From: Oasisia sp. SBJ-2009 | Lineage: Eukaryota > Annelida > Polychaeta > Sabellida > Siboglinidae | NCBI GenBank assembly: GCA_964017155.1 | Contig: OZ024861.1 | Span: 51,696,309 to 51,760,308 of the forward strand | Length of the DNA: 64,000 nucleotides | Reading direction: 5' to 3' | Shown here: positions 12,401 to 25,058 of the stretch, in pieces | Numbering within the stretch: the stretch's first letter is position 1 | How the letters are laid out: each line of letters starts with the position of its first letter | Position numbers and translations under genes: made by a program | The notes under the pieces: generated by a model | Databases searched by the model: none | The model's input: only the letters and a program-made list of their open reading frames with translations | Told to the model about the DNA's origin: nothing

Positions 12401-15400
12401 GTCAGCCAGCTGTCAGTTGAAACAGTCGCTTTGATGTGTGTTATTTGTGTACAACCAGAAGGTCAACGCCCTTGCAGCGCGGCTGTTGTTTTGACTGTGG
12501 CCACCAGGGTATAGCAACGAGTTAATGCAGCGATAAATGACATGTTTACCGATACCACTTGATGCCAGGCGGGCGGGGGCTGGTGTTAGTTCCTTAGTTG
12601 ACCACCGAGTGGCAGCACTGACACACTACACTCCCTGTCCGTCTCTTTCTCAACAATTACGTCTGACCTGTCAATGTGATTGTCAAATAACCATAAATAT
12701 TATAATTTATAATATTTAATATAATAACAAATACTGTTTATAATATAAACAGTATATTTGTTCTTATATGTTGACTTCCATACAAGTTTATTATAATGTT
12801 TAATTTGTATGCATGATACATGGATAGTATGATGTTATTGGTTCAGCTATATTTATTACCTAGATATCAACTTTTATTTCACAGTAAGAATACACCCATT
12901 TTTTGTGATCACACATATAATACATTATAATTATCAAAGCAATGGGTAATCTCTCTAAACCATAATTATTATTATGAAGAATATAAAACATTTGATCTAT
13001 CATAAAATGCCATTTACGGCACAAACAAAAGCAGATTCACAATAATTTGCATTATTGTAAGTTCCCTCAAGATGAACTTACTTTGTCAGTGAATTTATCC
13101 CATGGAATACGAGCTAATAAAACATTTGCTAACGTCTAATTAAGTAAATGTTATCTGGCTTGAAGAAAACTCATACAGACTGATCAAATTATATACATAT
13201 GTAGTCTGTTCAGGCGAGTGAACTAAGGCAATGGCCGTCCACAAAATTTCGCGATCCTTAAAATGACAAGCAGGTTTGAGCCTGGGTCTCTCAGATGAGA
13301 GCCTGATGGTCTAACCACTGTGATACAGAGCCCTACTGCTAACTGAAATACACATGTAACTGGCTGGGTTATGTTTCACTTGTCCTGATACGAGGGCAGA
13401 AATGTAGCTGATGTGTTCTGTGTTCGTGACAGGTGATCACATGTAATTATAATTACTCAACACCTGCGAATGTCACACTGAAAGCCACCTAAAGCTGCAC
13501 TGTCTAAATACACCAAGCTTCTGTTACAACTGACGGCCACATACGCTAATGAGAACTGTATTGTTTCTATCGAGAAGCTGATGTGATGTGCCAGGAAAGC
13601 ACTGATGTAATGGGTTTCCAACTTTCCACAGACAGCGGCATGCCAATATGAACACTGTCACCATACACCAACTGACACTGTCAGTGTCAGTTGGACTGTG
13701 TCACAAAGTGGCGGTCTGTGCCCACAGCACATATCCCTGCAGAAGTCTGGCCTCTCTTCACCTTACACCTCCACTCTCACCTTACACCTCCACTTTCACC
13801 TTACACCTCCACTCTCACCTTACACCTCCACTTTCACCTTACACCTCCATCAACATGAACAGTGATGGACTGTCCCTAGTCATATGTTCAGTAATAGTGC
13901 TGGCCTGTCCCCATAATATTCTATTTTACGTAGAATTATGAGATGCCATCTCATAATTCTATGTAAAATAGAATGTGGCCTGTCCCCATCTCAAAGCGTT
14001 TGTGATCAGTCCTTGTCTAATACTTCTATGTGGTACACGCCAGTGTGCCCTACCGCAAATATCCAAGGCTTCATATAAAGAAATTGTATTAAAAGGGGGT
14101 CTTCACACGTTTTTACTTTAGTCTTTATAAAATTACAAACAGAAAGGACCATTTGTAATTTGAACACACATTATCCTGTGGTACTCGCAATATATGAAAC
14201 TCATGTGATGCTTATAAAAAACCAGATACCACAAAACAAATTTGAGACGGCCATGTGAGCCAGCACATAATCACATCCGCATGATAAATTATTTTTAGAT
14301 CAGAATAATTCGACTTGTTAGATATTCACCCATGCATGTAATAATTGCGTAAGCATTTCTGTTTACTTATCCGGGCAAATGTAACCACACGCAATGCAGC
14401 GGCCTGGTCCGGATCTGGTGGAGTTTTTTTAACGCAGGCTATTCAGCTGCAGTGCCACGTTTTAACCAGCAGCGTAGATAATTAGCACAAAGCATACAGT
14501 GTGCGCCGTGTAGTGTAGTAGCAGACGTCTGAAGTAGGTCACGTCATCGTTAGAGTACACAGACAGATTGCAGTACCCTGAAGGATGATTATAATGGATG
14601 AGAAAACAAGAGCTGAAATAATGAGACATTAACATAACGGGCAAGAATCACTGGAGTACAGTAGCTGCAGCGATCCCTGCCCATCTACACGGCACATTCC
14701 CTGCCCCTGTTTCTCTACCACCCCACCCCACCCCGCCCCGCCCCGCCCTGCCCCATTTGCAAAACAACCACCTACATATTTACCTTCATCTGACCAGGTA
14801 TCTGTTATGCCAACTACCGTATTCATCCTATTAAACCACATGCCCTAACACCCTCCTTTGTAGCGTCGTGAGTCGTGACTGAGGTCCTCAAAGTGAACAC
14901 CGTCTGTTGATTTGATCAGTACAGTTCAGTTTCTACCATTGTCATATTTCATTCACAGACCAATGATGACAGATGATTAAATGGTCCACATAAATTTTTT
15001 AAGTTTAGTGTTCTAGTAGCCTTTTGATCATATCTGAAAGCATAAATCACTTGCTAATCAGATCAAATAAAATAAAGTGATTTAAACGGGTGCATTTATT
15101 AGAACACATTTTGTTGATGCATTTTTGCCTCTCATATATTTTTATAGGTGTACTGTATGTCTGACTGACTGAGTATGATTGTGGTATACCCAACTGGTTT
15201 GCTTTGGCTAACCTAACATTTGTACTACCAGGTAGTTATAAATAAAATTACATGGCTGACTCATATCATTTGTAACTGCACACAACTGACTCAAATGTAA
15301 TAATTCAGCCACATTCAGTATCATAATTTATAATAAAAAAATTAATTACAATAATAATGACAAAATATATGCAAAATATACAATTCATTCTTAACGATTG

Positions 15401-18400
15401 ACATGTAACATAAAAAGGAATTAACAGAAGGAATAAATCGTGAAAAACACAATAAACACCATACGTTATTAGGTGTTCAGTTTTGTATTTCCTTCACGTT
15501 AACTCAATGTTAGCCTCATTGCTGATTCTGTGTATTGTTTTATTCCCTATGTATACGTTTACATCATTGGCAAAACACTGAGCAATCCTACAGACTGGAT
15601 ACTGCACTATAAAATAATATAAAATGTACACTTACACAATGTATAACACAATAACATTACAATATTAATTTAAGAATGTCTAAATTAAATATTTAAGTAT
15701 TCAGAATTACCTGGTATTCTTCATTTTACCACTCTTTTGGGATCTGCATGAAAATAATTCTTAAGCACTTGGTTATTAGGATATGAAGAGGACAAATACG
15801 TCCACATCTACCTGATAATGGGGGGACTATTTGATATAATATCATAATGATGTGGTCACTCCATAGATAGCATCGGGCGATTTAATAATAGGACGAAAAA
15901 TATAACTAAATAAAACAAACAAAATAAATAATAATGTCATTAATCCTTTGGCATTTCAATGCTGACCCCAGGGTTCCTGGATGCTACTTGCTAGACACAA
16001 ACAAGCAGCTGCAACGTTGAAAGAAGATAAACGGATGGTTACATTGACAGATGATGAGGACTGTTGGTCACTTTTCAACTGGACATTTAGATGGACAGAG
16101 AGAGAGGCTTGATGGATGGAGAGACAGAGAACACACAGATCACAAAGGCCACCGGGCAGGAAACGACCTCGGACAACCTCCACACAAACGCTTGAAGTAG
16201 ACTTATCTGCAGAACATGCACACTCACTACACCAGCACATGTCTGGGACTTTGCTAACACCAGACATTTTATGCAGTATCCAAGCACAAATGCGAAGCAC
16301 ACCAGCCAGAGTTTGCTTGAGAAAATGTGATTATGGTTTAAGCCTTTTTACCTAGAATACATACCAGTGCTGTGAGTTAGGGAATGTGCAATCATGCATG
16401 CATGGGTGGTTCTAGCGCATATATCATTTATTAATTCACCCATTGTTATTTGTCGTTTTTTATTCACATGGTATGCAATTATGCATGGCGTTGTTCAGAA
16501 TAAAATGTTTGCCAATCCAAAATTGTGTGGTAGTCATGAGCATGTTACCTCACATGCTAGTCGGGATGTATATTATGTCCTGGTATAAACGAATGTGACA
16601 CCCATTTTTTAAAGCATATTGACAGTATGTAAGATTTTGGAAGAACTTTTTCCCTCCTGTTTAAACAGTCCACCACCATCAGGGCTAATGCAAGATAACA
16701 ATTTTACAGTCACTTTTTTGGTGAAAAAGTGACTGTTAACTTGTACATATACAAGCCAGTTGAGATGTGTTTTGTGACCTGAAATAAATTACAAACACCC
16801 ATATGACCCCATTTTCAATATCTGACAATAACTTTCTTGGTCTCCTGTGATATGTCTACCTATCCACGCTGGGTGCATTATTACCTGTCCAAATGATGCA
16901 ATTATAAATGCCACATAACACACATTTGTTTTTGAGGTCTAGTCATTGTTGTGAAATGTAAACACATGTCTAGATTTTACTGTGCTGTAATCAAGTCCTA
17001 TTGCAGATAACACACAAAAGTGCAGAAACTACGCATGACATTTCTCTTAACTCACATAATCTGACATTTCTACCTGGACACATATCGTTATCGCAACTAA
17101 ACCGTCTGTGATTTTTATTGTTGGGCAGAAAAAACACAAAGCATTGACCTTTCCTTCATCATAAAATCGGTGCGTGTAATACTCACACACAAACACGCCA
17201 TGAGTCAGTGACCTACTCAAGCATACAGGGTGCTAATGAAATAGTTTCTAAACACCCTTTGTTGACTGCCCCCGACATGTTGAACCCTGATTACATGGGT
17301 GACTCACGCACTGCCATACCTGCGTGAACAGGGACAGATTCAGAGGACACGCACGCATGTACGTGCACATGCATGCCAGACTTGTGTAGTTTACGGTGGT
17401 GACGTCAACATTGGTGACAGTATTGTTTGACACCAGATAAAACCACAAGCCATGTGGATGTGACGGGGATGGGGTTTATCATGCCTCCACCCAATAAACT
17501 CACACCCCAGGTGTGTTGAGGTGACATGATGGATGACGCCTACATGTTTCACACTAACACCAATCTCAGGCACATGTGTCCACCTGCTCAGGACAAGACG
17601 AACCTCAAACGAAAGATCGACACCGCAATCACTTGCTGTAACAATTGCCAGTCACAAGTGTCCAACCTGACTACAGACAAACTAGCCGAGACGATTCAGG
17701 CATTTGTGAAAATCGTGCACACACTGGATTCAATTCCAACAACCGTGAACCAAAAGAACAGTACGTAATTGTTAACGCTGTCGAAAAAAATCACAAGTGT
17801 TGACAGATTCTAGCTTGTTTGGAATAAGACCCCAAAATAGTTTATTCCATCTATTCTAAATGCTGTCGAACAAAAACTACAATGTTCACTAAACTGTAAC
17901 TACCAAATAAACAAAATACAGTACTTATTTGATCCAGTGATGCCAATTAACCGGACGTGACTTAATTTCTGAAAAAGATATATCACCACTGTCTCGAAAT
18001 TACCAGTATGAAAGGTAGTTTCACCATCAACTTTATTGTCTTGAGATCTCAACCATTCCAAATCTCACTAAACAACTTCATGACAACCAAAAGAACGACA
18101 TACCAAAACAAGTTCATATTCACTCAAGTATGATATTCTAGAGAAACTAAATTGCTCGCAAAGGCAGGGAGGGAATTTCTACAAAATATCAGATAACACA
18201 GCTAATGTTTGCATGATGACAAATTTGTGTTTTACGGGTTATCTTGAGCAGACCAATTGTGCTTGTGCACTGTCCGAGCTGTCAGCACAGACTTGGTGTG
18301 TCACAGAAACAGTGAACACACTCGTTATTTTCGGTCGTGAATGGAGAGAGCTGGGTTGGATCTCAGCACTCCACGATGTCACTTTTTATCTGCTGTTATT

Positions 18401-21140
18401 CGCGTTCGTTCAGCGTGTCACAACAGCGTGGTGTGGCTGTGTCCTGTGTCAATGCGGGTCCACCACTACGCAGCAGTCGTAGTTGGTGACAAGTCACCGT
18501 AAAACCTTTCATGACATTCTTTAAATGCCTGCCCATTAGAAGGTGTTAGGTGGCCACTGGCATTGCTGAGCTTTCCAAATGGAAAAAATACCCCGACTCA
18601 AATTTATACGACTTTTGAGATTGCGAGACGGTGGGCAATGAAACCGGTTGACTGGTGGGGATAATCTCAATACTGAATATTGAACTTTGAATGATGTAAA
18701 CATCAGATAGATGCAGAATAAAAGAGATGCCAGGCTTATATAAAATGTTTAGGTTAATGCCAGCTGTGTGGTTATACCTGTGCCGGTGCCACTCTAGGAA
18801 TACATCGGAATGCCACTCCAGGAATAAATCAGAATGCCACTCCAGGAATAAATCTAGATTGTCAACAATACGAGAAAGCAAAGCATATGTTTAGCAACGC
18901 TGAGTAACACTGTGTTTGTCGAGTAATCTAAAAAATGAACCTCCCTACGAACTGGGGTAATGTTTATTTAGCAGGGTTCTCATGGGCCCCAAAGCACCTC
19001 CCCAGGGTACAAGCAGGATCAATGCACTCAGTTTCTCCCTCAAATGTCGGCCGGAGAGGGAAGACCATTCATCATGATTTAATATTTCTTGAAAACAGCA
19101 ACCATTTCAAGGTTCCTTCTGACTGTATAGCAAAATATCAGCACATATCATTACCTTAAAAATGTTGATTGTTTTGGGAATTAAGGTGAGATTCCACCAC
19201 ACTGGGTAGTTATCGTCTAAGTCTTAAAAACAGCGTCAGTGATTTGGACTGTCATCTAAAAACCAGGTCAGTGTGTATAACCAAACATAACACCAGTGTC
19301 TTGTTGTGTGACAATGCCATATAAATTACTGCCTCGCCCGACAGGATTAGTTGAAGCCGTGCGTCGCTGGCGGCGCGCGGTACGGGCACTGTTCTATTGA
19401 TATTAAAATGCCGTGTCGTGGCGTCTAGACAGATGGCCGCCGGGAGATAAGTTTGAGAGATGTGATGGGACGACTATACGGAAGTTTTGTCACGTCTCTC
19501 TGCGGCTGTGGTAGTCGCGTTACATAAGGCATTGCCACACCATCAAACACTGGCCCCGTCACAAAGAACACGCACTCAAAGACAAACAATGGGGTGATTC
19601 TACAACGGCGCTAGTCCATAGCCAATCTCTGCCACGTAACAATCCGTCGAGCAGTCTGTCTGCTCCAGACAGGAACATGACAGCTACCGCCAAACGTGGC
19701 ATATACAGCTATATTTACTGCCCCCCCTCCACACACAGGAAATGTCAGCGATTAGAGATCCCTGCTTAAGTTGCTGCCGACCTGCCAATGGAGGCACTCT
19801 TTATTTACTCAGACTGTCGTGACAATGGATGCACTCTTTATTTACTCAGACTGTCAAATCAGTAACCGCAGAACACAATCAGAAAGTCTTGCAGACGCAG
19901 ATCAGGCTATATTCCATACATTGTTAAACGTTGCCAATCTGTTTCAGACAATACTGTTTCATTACTCCAGATGCTTGGCTGTGATAGCGTCTCAAAGCTC
20001 CAACACAGGCCTTGCTGTGTTATAACACGTAACTGTCACCACTACAGGGCCTTGCTGTGTTATAACACGTAACTGTCACCACTACAGGGCCTTGCTGTGT
20101 TATAACACATAACTGTCACCACTACAGGGCCTTGCCGTGTTATAACACGTAACTGTCACCACTACAGGGCCTTGCTGTGTTATAACACGTAACTGTCACC
20201 ACTACAGGGCCTTGCTGTGTTATAACACGTAACTGTCACAACTACAGGGCCTTGCTGTGTTATAACACGTAACTGTCACCCCTACAAGGCCTTGCTGAGT
20301 TATAGCACGTAACTGTCACCCCTACAAGGCCTTGCTGAGTTATAGCACGTAACTGTCACAATTACAGGGCCTTGCTGAGTTATAACACGTAACTGTCACC
20401 ACTACAGGGCCTTGCTGAGTTATAACACGTAACTGTCACCACTACAGGGCTTTGCTGTGTTATAACACGTAACTGTCACCACTACAGGGCCTTGCTGAGT
20501 TCTAACACGTAACTGTCATGGACGTATTTTCCCAATGAATATTCCTGTATCCCTGTGTTCCCGTCAGCCCTGCCCTCACCTCCTCTGGGGTTTGTGGGTT
20601 GTCTGCGTCTATCACCTCGTTGTAGCTTGTGTTCCTCCGCGTCTCAGCCTCCCCCTTCTCATCCTCATCCAGAGAATCTCCTGTACTCTGGAACAAAACA
20701 TCCGCCGTCAGTCGCCATCATCACAATTGAACAATAAAAACTGTGTGATTAATTCAACTACCACTGTGTTATCATATGACGTGTAAGAAAGGTGTGTAGC
20801 AACATGAAAGTTTATATAAGATGTCATTCTGTGTTTACATAACTGAAAGGAAAGTTTTGCGCCTATATTAATGGTTATTTGCCAAACCACAAAGCCTATT
20901 ATTGGCCGTGATTCAGTGGGTGTGGAAGTTACCATACTGTAACTAACGACACTTGTATTGGGCCAAGGTTTGCCCAGTCCACCAGCTCCAGTCACCTGAC
21001 AAGTGACCACCTGTTTATTGTGACCAGTGAAAGCTGTCTGAGGTTTATTGGTCACTGAATAGCATAAGTGGTCATATGATTATATAACTATTCTGTGCGG
21101 GCGTCGGTCAGGTTTTAAAAGTGGGGGGACAGGGGGACCA

Positions 21141-21190
<50 letters not shown>

Positions 21191-24100
21191 TATATATATT
21201 ATATATATATATTATATATCAGAGCTGTAACAAGTACATTTATTTTGTACTTGAAGTACAATTAAAAACATGTACTTGAAGTAAACACAAAAGTACTTTT
21301 ATCCTTAAACTAGTTCTCAAATAACAACTGTTGTGAATAAAACAAAACATTCACAGTTAAAATTTGGCAAAATGAGAGAGCCCGGGATGATGAATATTTA
21401 CTGGACTAAGATCAAGTTGCGGGCTGCGGCCAACCAAGCAATTATCTACAAATATATGAGTTTTCACTGGGTAGTCAGAAGTTTATATCTGAGTATGTTA
21501 ATGTTACTACTAGACCTACATAGGGTTTTTAATAAATAACATCAATAATAATAACAATATTAAATGTTCCTCTGAAGAAACCTTGTTTTGTCTCTGTATA
21601 ATTTTTTGTCTAACAAAATATTTATTGAGAGGTAAATATACCCAATTTTAGTAACCAAAAACTGGATTATCGCTATATTTATAAGACTAGGAAATAAGAC
21701 GCGGTATTGTTACTGTATAAACACACTTGCCCAAATAAACATCTTTCGTAATAACAGTGGAATTACCCAATAAAAAGGTAATAACAAGAGGTAAATCACT
21801 GAGTGAAAACCAAGCATCAGAAAATGTTGATGCAATGACTTGATGCAATGAATTATTAAACCCAAATAATTTGTTATTCTTAACCACCTCATTGATGGAC
21901 AACTAAAGTAGAATTGCAATTTATGTGATGTAAAGGTATGTTCAATATCCAAACATCCCAGGACAAATGTCACCAGATACAATGTTGACACAAATGTCCA
22001 TAATTTGTTACATGTGAATATTTTATCTGTTTATTTAATTAATGGTTGTTACTTTGATACGTATACCTGAACTGTAGATCACAGGTAACAATAGAATAAT
22101 AGACAAATAATGAGTTATTTTATTTAACTTGTTTCTGATATTTTTCTTGTTTAGAGATACCGGGTAGTTATTTGTTATTGTTTATAGAGCACTGTGTATC
22201 CGCATAACAAATCTCAAAGGTGCTGACAAGAATATAGTATTTAAGTAAATAAATTAAATGACCTAAGCATACGAGTATTAAATAGATCATAAATTAAAAA
22301 GCTAACCATGATATATTTATAAGTAAAATAAATTGTCTTGGAATTATAAGAAATATGCATACTACAATATTTTACTACATATAATGTTACATAATCACAA
22401 GAAATAAAGTTAGTTATTTCATCGGTTATTTCAGGCATGGTGCATACATATAAATCAGTGCTTCCATTTTCAAAACATGGCCATCTGTCACATTCCGTCA
22501 AACAGCCTAAAACGCCATGTAATGCCTCCATGTAAAACTGGAAAAGGTCAATGGTTTTATGGAGACAACAAAAACCAGAGTCATCAACAGAACAAGTTTT
22601 CGTTTTGATGAATTTGACATCCGCACTATTGTTGCTGCTGTTGTAATCATCATCATGTAGTAGTAACTGAACAGAATCATTCAGATGACATTCACCGTGG
22701 CATTCTGGGATTCGTTCAGGCTTTGTAACGGAAACGTGAGTGCATAACTTACACGACACACCTGACGGTCTCCCTCTCGAAAACAGTGATGTTAAAAGTT
22801 ATATTGGGCTTTACAGCTGCGGACATAAAACGGTAGTTACATTGGTATATGGGGAGAGTCCAGTGACCACTTTATGACCACTTTGCACTGAGTGTCCAGG
22901 TGAGGCGATAAAGAGACTCCTTCGTAACTGGTCAGTCTTATCTAAATGGACACATATCTGGCACACAGAGACAGGCTGTAATCATGTCCTTATTTATGGC
23001 ATTAACGTAACAGCACAAGTCTACCTCAGTACACAGTGCCAGACTGACTACACAGGAAGCACACCAACAGAGGGATGGGTCAATGGGGTCATACAAATAC
23101 ACCCCTTATATTCAAGTGGCTACCTCTTACGAAACTGAAGTTCTGGCATTAAAAAAGCTACCCGGAGTAATTGTATTTTTCGTCTAGGTGCCCCTGTCCC
23201 CTCAGTAGCACCGTGGTCCAGGGTACACCCAAACAAAGCCTGCTGTCACAATCGTCACAACTCACATACCTTCATCAATCTGCTATCACCTGCGGTCCAG
23301 TGTTAGATTACACGTGATTAAGATCTACCTGTAGCCAGGCACAGGGTGGCACTAGCAGGGGTGGCTGGCTACAGGGGTGAACATTCACAATTATTTCACT
23401 GGAATCAATATTTATTTAGACACAAATAATTTGTGACTCTGATGAAAAATCAGCCATACTAAACAGCAATTTATGTTATGTAACAGTGTGACAATAGGGG
23501 TAGGAATGTCCTCTGGGGGTGTTCTCTCTGAACCTGTTCTCTCCAGGGTAGCTAGAGCCAGGTGTCAAATCACCCCAGGCTCATTAACCCTGACTTGAGA
23601 GGCCACCAGGATCAGGTTTCCTGGGCTCAGACACCCACTGGGTCCTATGGAGTGGTCCTCAGTTCTGTGAGGACAGATCAGGACAAAGTTCCTGGTTCCA
23701 TCCTTGGGTTTACAATTTAACGAGATAAGGAAAGTTTCTTCCAATATCCCAGTTCCTGGTTCTACTGTCCGACTGTAAAAGGACAATGTTTCTTCTTACA
23801 TCCAGTCCTTAGTTCCCCCAAGGACAGATAAGGACAATGTTTCTTCTAACAACCCTTTTATTCCTTCTACCCTCTCATGACAATGCTTTTCCTACAATCA
23901 GTCCTTAGTCTCCCAATATAAGGACAATGTCTCTTATTACAACCAGTCCATAGTTCCCCCAAGGACAGATAAGGACAATGTTTCTTCTTACATCCAGTCC
24001 TTAATCCCCCCAAGACAGACAAGGATATAATCTCTGCTTCCATCTACGCACAAATCTAAGACAATACTTCATATTTCATCACCGCCTCCGTGGAACTTCA

Positions 24101-25010
24101 AGGCAGATGCATAACCAAGTTTGGAAACCCTGTCCTTAATGACGTAAACATAATCTGTAATGACATCTTAAGTTCACTCGTATTCCGCATTTGTCAACTT
24201 CAAAGCAAAAAAGGAAGTCTTTGGATTGATAAAATAAATACTTACCAGGTCCTGCTGTGGTGAACTAATGTAGTGGAGGGCATTAAGACCACATCTGCAG
24301 GTGCTACATATAAACTTGAGGTGTATACTAATATAACCCCGGGAATAATGTGTTTACAAATGTGTACATGTAATGCATGTTGCTTTTATCACATGCCAAG
24401 ATGACATCCAGGCTTGTGTGTATCCATGCATGTGTGTAACACACACAAAATGTGTGTTTGTGGCATGCCGTGCATGCACCATGCATGTGTGCGTGTGCGT
24501 GCATCAGTGCGTGTGTGATATTGTGTGTATGTATGGCTGCACAATTATGATGATGATGACACATAGATATGTATGTGGACTTATACTTTATAGTAATTAG
24601 AAGTATAACAAAATTCAACTTTTACAGTTTTAAGTTCAAATTCAGCCCCGGATAGAAAGAAGTATGGCAGAGACAAGTGGGCACTATAATGCACCCGAAT
24701 CCCACCCCACCCCACCCCACCCTTGTAGAAATATACAGAATAATTATACTCCAGCGATTCCAACAATATAAATTTCTGAATATAGATGCAGGAATGTAGC
24801 CACATTTAGCTGTGCAATAACATCCGATACGGCCGCAAGCAGGAAATACCCACTCTCGGTAAACAGTTTTTTGACTTAATACAACATCCTGCAGCAGAAC
24901 CAGATTAATGCGTTCTGTGGTTGCATTGTTAAATTGACCCAAGTTCCTGTGTCATCAGTCAGACCTTATCGCTGGTGGTTCATGGGATACACTGCTTCTA
25001 AACACCCTAG

Positions 25011-25058
<48 letters not shown>

